From: Ascidia mentula
Taxonomy: Eukaryota; Chordata; Ascidiacea; Phlebobranchia; Ascidiidae
Assembly: GCA_947561715.1 (NCBI GenBank)
Contig: OX387200.1
Span: forward strand, 684,501-748,500
DNA: 64,000 nucleotides
Direction: 5' to 3'
Part shown: positions 10,682 to 23,096 of the stretch, in pieces
Layout of the letters: the number at the start of each line of letters is the position of its first letter
Numbering within the stretch: position 1 is the first letter of the stretch
Made by a program: the position numbers and the translations under genes
The notes under the pieces: generated by a model
Databases searched by the model: none
What the model was told of the DNA's origin: nothing
Seen by the model: the letters and a program-made list of their open reading frames with translations, nothing else

Positions 10682-13600
10682 TTATTTTGTGTGTGTTCGT
10701 TCGTGGGTGGTGAAGTGACCCAGTTGACTAAATCTTTTATCGCAATACTTGCAGGAATAAGGTTTTTCACCTGTGTGTGTTCGTTCGTGGGTGGTGAGGC
10801 TACTTGAGACACTAAATCTTTTATCGCAATACTTGCAGGAATAAGGTTTTTCACCCGTGTGTGTTCGTTCGTGGGTGCTGAGGCTACCCAGTTGACCAAA
10901 TCTTTTGTCGCAATATTTACATACATACGGTGTAAGTTTTGAATGGACAGTTTTATGGTGTGTTCGCAAGTTGGTAAGTAGATTAAAAGATTTCCCACAA
11001 TCGTCACACTTGTGAGGTTTGATGTTGGTATGGATTACTTTGTGGGTTTTCAAGTTGCCCAATAGCGTAAATTTCTTCTTACATATTTCACACTGGAAAG
11101 GTCTCTCCTTGGTGTGAGTTTGTTCATGGCGTTTTAAGTTCCTCAATATGTCGGACGAATAATCACACCACGAACACTTGTGCTTTTTCACCACCGACCT
11201 ATCCGGGTGCTTCGACTTCATGTGTTTGGCCAAAGTCGCCTCGTCAATGAAAATTTTGTCACACTTCTGACAGGGACAATAATCATCTGTGACGAAACAA
11301 TACGACGTTGTGACGTAACATTGATATAAACAAACATAGGTCTATGATACCTTTATTAACAGTTACAAAAACTTTTAACTAAACGAACATGACTTTAATT
11401 TTCACTTTCGAAGCTTTTAATCTTATCTAAAAAAACCTAAAACATATATACATAAATAAACGATTAAAAAACTAACTATTTTTACCATTATAATTTTTGG
11501 CCATCTGTCTGCAGCTTACAAAACTATCTTTTAGATATATTTAAAAAAAAAACATTCTGCACCAACTTTTATTAGCCTTTTTAGGACAGTGCATTTAAAA
11601 TTAGACACAAAAATCAACTCACCCTGGCGAATTCTGGGCTTTAATACCTTTTCCTTTTCAGCAATTTTGAGTTTGTATTCAGTTGGGATCCCCAGATGAT
11701 CAGCATATTGGTTGCCATACCATACAAGGAGCTCAACACCTCTCTTAACAGGTTTGTACAAGCGATAATATATCCTTCCTTTGTACTGGTAAGCAATCAA
11801 ATTCTGTTCTTCTTCATTTCTGAAATAAACACTCTTTATTTATTAATTTAAACAAAAAAGCCAAAGCTAATATGCTGTTATACATTCGAACACAAATTTT
11901 TTGCACATTTAGCAGCATATTGGTTTTGGACTTTTTTTGTTAAACTTAATAAACTAAATAATAATTTTTTTGCACACAAGTGTCTACTTTATACTTGCTT
12001 TACCTTGCACAGTTGACATATCGCAACCAATTACTGTTTTTGACATCACTTCCATCGATATAATGAGAAAGTTTTCCTTTCTTGTAAATCTACGACGGAA
12101 AAATCTAGGTTTTAAAAAAAACCTTTACTAATCCCCACTTAACTAACCTCCCAAGAATATCCACCTTCAAATAGTTGTTCTAGTTTGCTCAAGTTGTTTC
12201 TTGAAACAATAATCCCCTCATAAGGACCAAATACTGTGTTTTTAGGAAACACCTGATCACACCATGCACCCTTTCCACTTGCACGTATGTGTGATTGACC
12301 GATGCTGATCCCTTTCGGACAAGTACGTCTTGCATGTTCCTTTACACCCTGCATAAAAATAATAACTTGCAACACATTCCAAAAAAGTTAGTAAATGTTG
12401 TCATTTTTTATCTGTAACATCTGACTCCACTCAAATAATAAATCAGAGCAAACAGGTACATATTATGGCAGTGTCACCCAATTTATTTTCGCTGCAGGAC
12501 CCTGCAAATTGAACAGTTTTTATTTAAAACCAGATGGTAGGCCATGGAACCCTTCCATATTTTGATTTAGAACTCTGGTGTTCGGCAGAGCCCACTTTAG
12601 CAATTGCTGTACTACAGGAATAAATATTTTTACAAAGCAAAGTCAATGCGTACCAGTTTAATAAGTGTATCACGAACATGGTTGTAAGGTCCATGAATTT
12701 CACATTCACCAAAGTGCAGCCTTTCACAATCATCACAATCTAAGAAACAAAAAATATGTAATGCATTGCTTATAGATATAAAAGCATTTATGAGACACTA
12801 AACCAATCAATGGTGTTTTATTACAATGACTTCCTTACACAGAAAATCATCTTCACTTGGAACTTCTGGTTCAGTATAACTTTTTTGAGTCACTTCTCTC
12901 TTGGGATATCTTGCTTCATCATTATCCGAAGCAGTGCCTTCATCACTTTTTACCTAAAAACACCTCAATTAATAGCAGCCAGTTTTTTTTCTAAAGAAGG
13001 CCACCAACCTTTTTAAGAGTTTTTTCTCTCTTCTTGACTTCTTTTCCTGGAAGAGCTATACCAAGAAAAACTGTTAAATTACTGTCTGTTAGGTTCTTGC
13101 TGCCATAACTTACTAATATTTTTTTTTACATTTTGTAATGCTTCAGACTCTGGAGTATTGACGTGTTTTTCATTTTCCACCATGCAAGTCTTTAAAACAA
13201 AAAGAACAAACAATGGAAAAACAACATCTACTGGAAAAGTCAACTATATTCATGAAAGAATCAAAAAATATTTGCAAACCTTGGTTATAAACTTTTTTCG
13301 TTTCATTAAATCTGTGACACTCAAAAATCCAGGAAGTGCTTTTGCTGACTTTGGTGGTTTGTAAGGCTTCCATTCTTCTTCTTCACTATCAGAATCTGTG
13401 GAGATTTTTGCCTCAAATCCTCCTTTTGGTGGTAATCCAACCTTAGCCCGGAGAGCATTTTCACTAGGCAAAGGCATTCCTGTAAAAATAAATTTTGCAA
13501 GTTCAACCCAAATTAACAAATATACAAGCTTTTTTTGAGCCAAGGTAGCCTCACTCAGGGCCAAAACTATAACTTTAAAAAATCCTTGAAACAAACTAAT

Positions 13601-13967
13601 TTATAATTTGCATGACTTTTAAGTTCTTACCCAAATACATCATGACAGTCAAGTTGTTGCCAATATTCCTGACTCTTTTTTTCTCAAACTTGCAGAGCTT
13701 CTTATATTCCTCGGGCTTAAAGAGTTTCTCTACGGAAATCCGCATTGTCACTTTCTTTAGTATCTCTGCAGTCGGCACCCGTTCAAATCCTTTCCATTCC
13801 TGAAATAGTTTTAAAACTTTTTCCATCTCTTCATTAACATTTGGCGTTTTGCTGGAAATTTTTGTTGCTGTCTGCTTTGGTTCAACATTTTCTTCAACTT
13901 TGTCTTGTACGGACGCTTGCTTTCCTATATTTCCCTCCATATTTTCTTTCAGCACCGCTTCAGACAT
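10682..13967 (-). CDS. PRDM9-like histone methyltransferase, copy B (7 C2H2 fingers)
   Basis: The ten-exon model is 13631-13967, 13280-13479, 13114-13189, 13009-13055, 12839-12953, 12654-12739, 12148-12348, 12004-12089, 11623-11819, 10682-11286. It sums to 1950 nt (649 aa) with all phases kept and no internal stop. Domain order is as in copy A: KRAB-like, SSXRD, zinc knuckle, SET, one lone finger, then the array. Six fingers follow the lone one. The fifth and sixth read FSVSSSLTTH and FSQLGHFTTH; the last differs from both other copies. Differences from A outside the fingers are few (for example CDQVF for CDLMF in SET), which argues for a recent duplication or gene conversion. The upstream region is cut 557 bases from the ATG by the gypsy element, so expression may differ from the other copies. 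Confidence 0.93.
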
Positions 13968-14523
13968 TTCTGTCAAGTGTCAGCCAACTCTCTTTAACGA
14001 CGAAAAAGAATCCAAACCGGAAAGAACAACTTCAAGATTTTATTTTCAGAAGCATCGAATTGTTTCGTCACAAACCGAATGCAAAACGGAGGGAATTTAA
14101 CTGAAACATTTCGCGCAAACTTTTCGCTCCATCCTGAACAGCTGATTTTTCCCGCGCGCTTTTCCAGTGTTTACAGTACAAAAAATTAACTTTTTTACCT
14201 GCAACTATGCAAAACTGCTCCTATAATTGCTGTTTTAGTATTCTTTGCTACAAACATACTTTACTATTATCATGAAAAAAGAGGTATTTTACGAGTTGGA
14301 CTAAAATACATTCATTTAAAAGCCATTTGTTTTGCACAAGTAAATTTTGTCGTCCATTTTGAACTTTGCTGGAGGTAGACTGGAACCTTTTTGCTAAACT
14401 GCTTTCACAGTGCTTTGACTATCTGCAAATGTTTCCTTTGTAATTGTAGTTGTAAAAACATATTTTAAGTTTTTTCGGTGTTGGGGAACTACATATGCTA
14501 ATCGTCATAATTATGAGTACGAC
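13968..14523. other. PRDM9-B upstream region up to the gypsy insertion
   Basis: Shared PRDM9 upstream sequence; the counterpart in copy C (28982-29535) continues without a break. The insertion point corresponds to about 29535 in C. No other feature seen. Confidence 0.6.
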
Positions 14524-15010
14524 TGTGTGGCAACACGCATGTTTTCCCTGGCCTAGTTCTGACCACGCCGCATGTTTCCTGAAATTCAATACTGGAACAC
14601 TAGACGGAAAGGATGCAGGCGGAGCTAAGCCTTCCTGCAGAGTTCAAACCAAGCTGCTGATACCCTGCTGGACAACCACGTTTTTCCTGAATGTTTGTTA
14701 TAAAACGCCCTCGTAGTCTTGTCTACTCGCTCAGTCGCTCGTATGCTCTCGGCCCTGTCGTTATTCTTGCCATCGCGCTGTAAACGTTCGCATGTTCTTT
14801 TAATAGTTAAATTCGCTGCAATTCAGTCACGTGTTAAACGCTCTTGAAACAAGTTAAACTTAAGCCACATGGTAATTGCAATCGTGTGTTTCCATTAATA
14901 AAGAAGTCTGTTCACGGAGCTTTTAATTCAGTAGTCTATATCAGCAAGAACACGCAAACAGACTTTAGCTTCAGCACAGCAGCGATTGGGAATCCTATTT
15001 GTACGCTGCA
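14524..15010 (+). repeat. 5' LTR of the gypsy element
   Basis: 487 bp, TG to CA. A TATAAAA box is at 14699-14705 and an AATAAA signal at 14897-14902, as expected for U3-R-U5. The only difference seen from the 3' copy is at 14745. Open frames inside it are identical in both LTRs and are not genes. Confidence 0.95.
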
Positions 15011-15011
15011 C

Positions 15012-15029
15012 TGGTGACCCCGACGTGAT
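15012..15029 (+). promoter_or_regulatory. Primer binding site for tRNA-Trp
   Basis: The 18 bases TGGTGACCCCGACGTGAT begin one base after the LTR. They are complementary to the 3' end of animal tRNA-Trp including CCA, and match the primer site known from avian sarcoma-leukosis viruses. Confidence 0.85.
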
Positions 15030-15258
15030 CACAATTGCTCTTACCAGGTTGGTTTGTTCCGTTTATTTTTGAAAAATATTCTACTGAATTGCATTCTTGC
15101 GAATCTCACAAGTCTTTTTGCTTATTCAGAACTCAATCAATCTTCTTGGAGGATCGTCGAGAACCGCTTCTCCGGAAATTATGTTCCCAGACGCTCCTTT
15201 GTCACGGTACTGTACAATATTTTATTTTTGTTTGTGTGTCGCTTCTCTTAGTATCAGA

Positions 15259-16489
15259 ATGAGTTGGTTTCCGTTTAAACAATCGGACAAGCAAGGTAGT
15301 TTGCGAAAAACACCTTCGCGCGGAAGGGTTCGTTTCACACCAGACGAGTTAGATACGGTTCGTGAAGCGATGCGGGACGATTGTCGCATGATTGATACAC
15401 CGCTAGGTCCGGTGCGCGCAAAATCACCACATGCTGGACCATCAGGTTCGCAACGATTTTCGACGTTGCCTGATGATTTTAGCAGTCGTGTGAATCCAGC
15501 CGACGAGCGCTTACCTAAGTTGACTCGATCCCCTAGTACATCTCCAGTCAGAATGTCGCGAAGAGGATTAGTGTCGCCGCCAAGTGTTCCAAAGCTTACT
15601 TTGCCTGCTTTTTGGACGAGCATGCCTCGAGCGTGGTTCCAAAGCGTTGAGCAGACATTGGGAAGCTGTGGAATTAGTGGCGAGTCGCAGATGTTTAATT
15701 ACGTTGTGTCTAGTCTTAGTGAGGATCAAATTTCTAAAGTTGGCCACGTGGTTTTGAGTAGAGCTCATGATGAACCATACTCTGCTTTAAAGAATGCGCT
15801 TATTACGTTTTATGAAAAAAGCGAAATAAGTCGTCTTAATCAGTTGTTGAATGAGACGTCATTGAAAGGTAGACGCCCCACCGAGTTATTACATGAGATG
15901 TTGTCGTTGTTGGATGCAAGAAATGGTTTGGATCCGATGACCGAACGCTTGTTGAAACGTGTTTTTATTGATAAACTGCCCTCGCATATTCGACTAATTC
16001 TTGCGACAGATTACGAGTTGGACATAGAAACTCTGGCTTCGAAAGCTGATATGATGGTTTCTATGTCACAACCGTCTGTTGTTGCGCCTGTGGCTGAAAA
16101 GCCATTATCAAACACAACGCCTGCGGTTTCTTCCCAAATGTTGATCAATCTTTGATCGACGAATTGATAAATTGTTCGATAAACTGAGCTCATTATCAGG
16201 GCAGTCAAACAGGTCGAATTATGGTAATTCCAGACAATATTCGAACGCATCCCGTGGCGCCTATTCGCAGTCACGCGGAAGGGGCGATAACAGATACAGA
16301 GGTCGCCCATGGCAATCGAGAGGTGGATTTCAAAACAGGTCAGAAAATCGTGGGTTTAATAACAGTGGTTCTATGGGGCAAAGTAACATTAACAACGTTT
16401 GTTATTACCACTCTGTTTATGGTGAAAATGCTAGATCGTGTTCACAACCGTGTAAGTTTTATGGTCACTTTCATTCAAAAAACTTGTAG
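15259..16489 (+). pseudogene. gag of the gypsy element, frame-broken
   Basis: The first frame starts with ATG at 15259 and runs to a stop at 16153-16155; it holds the capsid-like part. The nucleocapsid-like part (about 16172-16489) lies in another frame. It is rich in Arg, Gly, Ser and Asn and ends with a Cys/His knuckle typical of animal gypsy gag (CYYH, later SCSQPC). Such a break is not the usual gag-pol shift, because it falls inside gag. I take it as an inactivating frameshift. Confidence 0.75.
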
Positions 16490-16593
16490 CCGCCTTTTCG
16501 TCCATTTCGAAAAACAGCTCACGGCGAAAAGGCAGACATAGTTTTAGGCGAAATTTAAGCGATACCTTTAGCGTACACGATTCTTTTTCAAAC

Positions 16594-18816
16594 TTGCCAT
16601 TTCTTGTTGATACTGGATCAGATGTATCAGTTATACCTTTTTGGTTTGCCAAGTCCGCAAAGAAGTCATTTAGTTCACATAAGGTCGTTTTACAAGGTTT
16701 CGGTGGCAATAAAATAGTCTCTCTCGGGAAAATGACTAAGGTTGTTGATTTTGGTCTAAATCAGTTGTTTAAATGGAAATTTATTGTATGCGATGTCAAA
16801 CAAGGTATAATAGGAAGTGATTTCCTTCGGTTCTTTGATATTTTGGTTGATGTTAAGCGCAAAAGGATAATGCCCCCTTTCCGGAAGCAGTCGAAGCGAT
16901 CGCGAAAATGTTGTCACTCTGGCCATGGTGTCAATTCTGATCCCATAGATTGTGCTCGAGTCACCAGTCGAAAAATAAACAAGGTGATAAAATCTGCACC
17001 TTCGAATGTTGATAAGACTTGCGCCGATCGTGCACCCGAATGTAACCGCGCAACAGATAAGCCGTCAAACGAATTTGAACGCATTGTGCAAGAATTCCCG
17101 TCTGTCACAGAACCTATGAGCATTGACAAGCCGGTTCAACATAATGTTTTCCATCGAATAATCACCGATGGTTACCCAGTCAGTTGTCGTCCTAGAAGGT
17201 TGTCACCTGAGTTTCTGCACGAGGTTGATACACAGTTTGAGGATTTAGAGCGCAAAGGTGTCATTCGTCCAAGTTCGTCTGAATTTTGTTCGCCTATCCA
17301 CATTGTTAAAAAGAGCAATGGCAAATACAGAATAGTGGGTGATTTTCGAAGACTAAACTTGAGGACAGTTAAGGATCAATATCCTATGAAATTCCTTTCG
17401 GATTTTGTTAATGAACTCAATGGCGCTAGAATATTCACCAAGGTCGATTTGAAAAATGCCTTTTTCCAAATCCCAGTCCATCCTGATTCCATACATAAGA
17501 CCGCTGTCGTTTATCCAAATGGTTGTTTTGAGTATTGTCGCATGCCCTTTGGTTTGTCTAATAGTCCGAAAACTTTCTGTAGATTTATGGATCAGGTGTT
17601 GAAAGGCTTAAAATTCGTCTTTTGCTATATCGATGACTTGCTAATTGCGTCAAAGTCACCTGAAGAGCACCAAAGACATTTGCGTTTGGTACTTCAACGT
17701 TTAGCTGATTATGGGTTGGAAATTAATGTCGAGAAAAGTGTTTTCGGTGTCGAAGAGGTAGAATTTTTGGGACATCAAGTCACTTGTCATGGTTTTCACC
17801 CGTTAGAAAACAAGGTAAAAGCAATCAAGCAATTTCCCAGGCCTAAAACGATAAAAGAATTACGTAAATTTCTTGGCATGCTAATGTTCTATAGAAGATT
17901 CATTCCACACTGCGCTGAACATACCCAAGTCTTAACGGCCATGTTACAGAAAGCCTTCAGGAAACGTAAATTCATTGATTGGTCCCCTGAACAAATAGTG
18001 GCGTTTGACAAAGCTAAGGAGTTGTTGAGCACGGAAACCATGCTACATTATCCAAAGTTTAATGGCAAGTTTTCATTGGTTTGCGATTGCAGTAACTTTG
18101 CTATGGGAGCGGTGTTAAATCAGTTTGAGAATGGTCAATGGTTGCCACTTGCATTTTTCTCTCGGAAGTTGAATTCCGCTCAAAGTAAATACTCGACGTT
18201 TGACCGAGAATTGTTGGCTATTTATGAATCAATAAGGCATTTCAAACCTTTATTACATGGTAGAGATTTCAATGTTGTCACCGATCATAAGCCATTGGTA
18301 AAAGCGTTTCATTCCATGTCTGACAATCTCTCACCACGTCAAGAACGGCATTTTGATTACATTTCACAATTTACATCTCAGATTGAACACATCCAAGGTT
18401 TACAAAATGTTGTCGCGGATTGTTTGTCACGAATAGAAATTAATGCCATTAAACTATTTCCGGAGACAATCGACTTTCACGAGTTGTCAGTAGAACAGGA
18501 CACTTTGCGCTTCCAGAACTTGCTAGAACAGGATTGTAGGTCTCTTCAACTTGTGAAACGAAGATGGCCAGAAATTAATGTCGATCTCATTGGAGATATT
18601 TCCACAGGTGTTTTTAGGTTGGTTGTTCCTACTGGTTTTAGAAAACAAATTTTCAACACGGTTCATTCTTTATCACATGCTGGAATTAGAATTACTCAGA
18701 AATTGATTGGAGAACGGTACGTTTGGCCAGATTTCGAGACACCAGAAACACCGGAACCAACAACGTTCACCAGACGTGGTCGCGAAATCCGAAAACCATT
18801 AAGATTCAGACAATAA
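16594..18816 (+). pseudogene. pol of the gypsy element: protease-RT-RNase H, integrase core deleted
   Basis: A 740-residue open frame. The protease motif is LVDTGS at residues 4-9, and the true polyprotein probably starts upstream. Reverse transcriptase spans about 185-430, with the catalytic YIDD at 345-348. RNase H spans about 490-610 (FDRELLAIYESIRHFKPLLHG, TDHKPL). After that come only the first half of the integrase zinc-binding region (HSLSHAG, then ERYVWPDF) and a short basic C-terminal tail. The second Cys pair and the whole DDE catalytic core are absent, yet the frame stays open, so an in-frame deletion removed them. RT could be active; integration in cis could not. Confidence 0.9.
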
Positions 18817-18819
18817 GCC

Positions 18820-20250
18820 ATGTCCATAAAAATTGTTGTATTCGTATTTACCTTTTTGGTTCAAAATGGTCGAGGTGAAGTACAATTTAAATTATGCCAC
18901 GAAACAAGTTCACGTGGCGAATATAGTGTGGTTGAACCCACATCCTGCCACCGTAATGTCCCTCACACTGTAAAACACTGTCAAACTGAAGTATATAACC
19001 CAAGTTTAGATTTTATTAAAATTCCAATATTCATGTGTCAAACTAACATAGACTCTTTTGATAGTGTTCATTATTTCTTCGGAGCTAAAACTCACGAAAT
19101 TACGACAAAAGCAGGTTCCCCTCCAGTTCCAAACGTCTGCGAGGGATGGAAACGAAATCTGGTTGCAGACAACGTCGGGACATTACAACCGATCACGGAA
19201 ACGTCCTGGACTACGGAAAATAAACTAACAGTAGAGTATAAATGGCCTACCTCGGCACACGAAGTCGGTGACGTTGTGAATGAGAAGTTCGTACACCTGA
19301 CTGCAGAGCTTCATTACATGGAATGTCAGATGAACTCTGTGTTAACCACAACCTACTCCCTATTGGCCAGGCAATATCCAGGAGAATCTCTCAGTGGACT
19401 CCTCGGCGAACCCAAAGCTGCCATAACAATAGGTGATCTTATAACTGAACTGAGTTGCCAGGATATTAGTGGTATTATATTGCACGATTTACGTGTCGGC
19501 AACCTTTTCGCAACTCGTCCCGTCATATAATTTCGTAATGCAGCTGGTAAAAGTGTTAAAGGCCAGTTGTATCGCGACGGGTTTGTCTACAAGAACGTAA
19601 AGTTTCTTGAGAATTACATCCCTGGACGAGTCATGACATTTAAAGTAAAGGGGAAGTATTATACATATGAGAATTATACTTTAGCTCATGTAAATACAAA
19701 GGTTCGTGAGTTGCAACCACGAATAACTCCAATTTATTATACCCCCTATAGTGTCGATTTCCAGTCTATAATGTCGGAATACCCTAGACCTTCTACTGGT
19801 CTTGACGACATGACCTCTATGCTTATGGCATTAAGTCAAGCACGACTGACGCACGACAAGTTGCATCATTTCATTAATTCTAATCTTAAGTCTAACGTAG
19901 ACGCCGACATGGGTTACGTTGCCAAGACTGCACAGAACGTGGTAACAAATGTTTTTATCTCAGCCATCAGTGAGATTACTAACCCCTTCCTATGTGGTAT
20001 TTTTACGATATTCTTCTTTTTGGCCATGATATGGGGTGGTGTTTTGACATTCTGGGCATCTAAGTATTATGTTCCCATAGTTTGGAATGCCATTGGAGAT
20101 AAAGTCCGTACTTATAGAACCACACCTAGCCAACCGCCTGAGGAGTCGGACAATGCAAATAATATTACGGACTATGAATTATCCACCCGTAGTGGAAACT
20201 CTGAGCGAATAGGCCAACGCTTATATCCTCAGTTACCCGGACGTACCTAA
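18820..20250 (+). pseudogene. env-like frame of the gypsy element, interrupted by one stop
   Basis: It begins 4 bases after the pol stop codon, with a hydrophobic signal-like start (VVFVFTFLV). The frame is open to 19527, where TAA (19528-19530) interrupts it, then stays open in the same frame to 20250. The distal part has one strong hydrophobic segment near 20000-20090 followed by a short polar tail, as in envelope proteins of errantivirus-like gypsy elements. It is broken by one nonsense codon and so is not expected to give a full-length product. Confidence 0.75.
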
Positions 20251-20477
20251 TTAATTGATCGGACGTTCTTGTAAATATGCATGCATTCCTTTTGAGCATT
20301 TTACTGCCAGTTTTTCATTTTTTTACACAGAAAAAGAATCCACCGTGACAGCTTGCGACCACGACGGAAACACAGACGATGACCAGCAAAGCAGCAAGCC
20401 AATTCAACTCGATTCACCGCACAACAACCTAACGACAAGACATTACCGGATTTCGGATAGAAACTATCAATCTTGAC

Positions 20478-20487
20478 AAGGAAGGGG
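20478..20487 (+). promoter_or_regulatory. Polypurine tract
   Basis: AAGGAAGGGG lies two bases before the 3' LTR, where plus-strand priming occurs in LTR elements. 20251-20477 shows no further gene. Confidence 0.75.
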
Positions 20488-20489
20488 CA

Positions 20490-20976
20490 TGTGTGGCAAC
20501 ACGCATGTTTTCCCTGGCCTAGTTCTGACCACGCCGCATGTTTCCTGAAATTCAATACTGGAACACTAGACGGAAAGGATGCAGGCGGAGCTAAGCCTTC
20601 CTGCAGAGTTCAAACCAAGCTGCTGATACCCTGCTGGACAACCACGTTTTTCCTGAATGTTTGTTATAAAACGCCCTCGTAGTCTTGTCTACTCGCTCAG
20701 TCGCTCGTATTCTCTCGGCCCTGTCGTTATTCTTGCCATCGCGCTGTAAACGTTCGCATGTTCTTTTAATAGTTAAATTCGCTGCAATTCAGTCACGTGT
20801 TAAACGCTCTTGAAACAAGTTAAACTTAAGCCACATGGTAATTGCAATCGTGTGTTTCCATTAATAAAGAAGTCTGTTCACGGAGCTTTTAATTCAGTAG
20901 TCTATATCAGCAAGAACACGCAAACAGACTTTAGCTTCAGCACAGCAGCGATTGGGAATCCTATTTGTACGCTGCA
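20490..20976 (+). repeat. 3' LTR of the gypsy element
   Basis: 487 bp, collinear with 14524-15010 at a constant offset of 5966. One difference was seen (T at 20711). Confidence 0.95.
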
Positions 20977-21153
20977 ACATAAAGTGAAAGCCACTGGAAT
21001 TAAACCACGGCCTGATTCCTGCTGCGCTCCCTTAAATTTAAACACGTATATTTTCTTATGGCGCCTGTAATACCGTTTGTTTAACAACTTATAATTCGGT
21101 GAGGGAGAAAGGGTTTTAAAGCTGAAATTCGATTTTATATAAACTACAAGTAT

Positions 21154-21945
21154 GACACTGCAGAGAAACTGTTTTATTTAAACGTCATTTTTGTGTTTAA
21201 TTGTGCAATTCAATTAGTCGTCTACGCGTCTGTGATTTTATTTGGGTCAATCGCTTCGTTTCCATTCGCCAGATGGGTTAATCTCGCACAGATGTGTTAA
21301 TCGGTTTTAGTTTTAATTTTTCATCGACGTTCAATTCAATTCAATTCAATTCATTTTATTTCTCGCAAACGTCAGCGAATACGCACAACAACTTGCAGCA
21401 ATCATTTCGACTGGTGACGTGACGAAGGACCGGTGGAACCATTCTTGGTCATAGGACCGGCCCTATGGAAGGTACGGGCGTTGCAAAAAGAAAAACACAT
21501 ATCGGCAACTGGAAGAAAAACTTTTCATTTTTTTTTTCTTTTATATTAACTAGTTATATATTTTTTGTTTTTTTTTGAAAAAAACAACAACAACAAAAGA
21601 TGTGTTACGTATCTATCATTAATAAGCTTGGCAGAACACATTAGACGGTGTGAAGATATATCTAGATTTTAATAATCCGTCTATATCGCATTTTTCTCAT
21701 TTTCGATAATGTTATAAATACCGCCTCACAGCCTTAAGCTAGTAGAGGGGAGAACACTGGGGAAGCGATAGAACTACGCTCTGGACGCTGCATTTTATGT
21801 TGTTTGTTTTGAATCAAGGTATGTTTGTTTAACGTTTCATGTTTGGATTAAAAGTCGCAAAGGTTTTCTTTGGCATATGTTCTTAATAGTGTTAGGAGTC
21901 AGATAAACGGTGGTGTTTCTTTCTGCAAACCTTAGGTCCCTGCAA
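21154..21945. mobile_element. Insertion specific to duplication copy B
   Basis: Copy C runs straight from actataaaagga to cctctttcaattacg (near 29735), whereas copy B has about 790 extra bases here. They contain a TTCAA pentamer run (21329-21352), T-rich stretches (21525-21570), a TATAAAT box near 21713 and no long open frame. A solo LTR or SINE-like element is possible; ends and target duplication were not resolved. Confidence 0.5.
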
Positions 21946-21998
21946 CACGACCTATTTCAATTATGCGCTCAGTATGTAAATATACAAAAACTTTGCGT

Positions 21999-23096
21999 TT
22001 ATTTATTGTTATATACAGGACATGTCACGTAAACAGGGGCAGTTAATGGAATTGGGAATTCATATTCGTTTGCACTTGAAGCAGTTTGCTGGTTTCCCGT
22101 CACATTTTCATACTCGGATTGATTTTGGAATTTATCAACATTTTCATATATCGTTGTATTGACGTAAGTAGCTTCGTTTGCTGGTTGTTCAAACATCTTT
22201 TCTGCACAATACAACAAACTAACTCGAGTTGTTTTTCACTCCGATAAACTTACTTTCTTTTTTCGTCAAACCCACGGTCAAAGCAAGCAAAATAAGGAAA
22301 ACAAATCCAGCCACAGGAAATGCAATTATTCTTCCCATTTGACTTGCAGTGAGTGAATAAACTTCTATTACTATTAAACCTGATCCAAGCTTGTTCGTGA
22401 CTTGCAGCTTATAGAGTCCTGCTGGTTCCTTCGTTTAAACATAAGGTTTAGGATTGAGTATATGCTTTGGTTAGTTAAAACGAGATCCGAGAGTGGTTTT
22501 GCATTATGTAAAATCTCGTTTGTCAAATGCCACCGTGGACTTAAAGTGAGAACTTAGAACAGTTGACCTATGACGGGACGAAACATTTTGACATTTAATA
22601 TTTCTATTCTTTGGTAAACCTTACGTTGATTTGAATGGAATAAAACGGATGATCGCGCCACGTCCAAGTAACAGTTTTATTTCTTCCTCCTGAACCAAAA
22701 AAACGATTAAAAATCTAAAAAGTTGCCGTGACACTCATTTGTCTAACCTGAAAATATTAAAATTGGGTCGTTTGGCAAAGGATTTGAAACCACCTTAACA
22801 TCACAGGGTATATTAGCAGGACAATTCAAGCTGCTAATGGGATAAGGAAGATCTAAAGAAGCAGAAAATGTTCAAAGTTTGGTTTTCTTATCAGCGATTG
22901 TTCTTTCTTAAATGAGTTAAATCAATAGATTTGCAGAGTAAAAATATAATTTCTTCCTTTTTTTATTTGTAAAAATATACTTACTCTGACAGAACACACA
23001 GTTGATTGTTACGAAACAACATACGGTAAAAAACACTTTAGTGGTCACACATTCATCAACTTTTGTGTTCATTTGGCAGAAAGTATTAAAACCCAT
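21999..23096 (-). CDS. Small single-Ig transmembrane receptor (copy B)
   Basis: Five exons: 22985-23096, 22748-22852, 22625-22689, 22254-22428, 21999-22201, together 660 nt (219 aa), all in phase. Residues 1-37 hold a signal peptide (the second Met, 23072, gives the shorter one). One Ig-like domain follows with Cys pair LNCPANIPC, then RNKTVTWTW and GLYKLQVTN. A hydrophobic segment (about 120-143, IIAFPVAGFVFLILLALTVG) precedes a 67-residue tail. The tail has ATYVNTTIYENV, SEYENV and YEFPI: TIYENV fits the ITSM form TxYxxV and SEYENV the ITIM form SxYxxV. It corresponds to the last Ig domain, membrane segment and tail of the large receptors at 32986-61385, without CCP. Ligand unknown. Confidence 0.85.

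Larger units (their letters stand above)
14524..20976 (+). mobile_element. Ty3/gypsy LTR retrotransposon with env-like frame, recent but defective
   Basis: Two 487-bp LTRs that begin TG and end CA bound the element. Inside are a tRNA-Trp primer site, gag, protease-RT-RNase H, an env-like frame and a purine tract before the 3' LTR. The LTRs differ by one base that I could find (G at 14745, T at 20711), so insertion was recent. Yet gag is split between frames, pol lacks the integrase core and env has a stop, so it was probably copied with proteins from another element. Flanks gac (left) and acat (right) fit the empty site gagtccgacataaa near 29530, but a clear target duplication is not visible. 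Confidence 0.95.

Noticed and set aside
13250..13594. Longer frames running past the SSXRD exon of PRDM9-B (and 28265-28552 in C)
   Set aside because: They read into the intron upstream of a good AG acceptor; the copies disagree there.
14495..14716. Frame of 73 residues repeated at 20473-20682
   Set aside because: It is carried by the two LTRs and starts in or next to them; not a gene.
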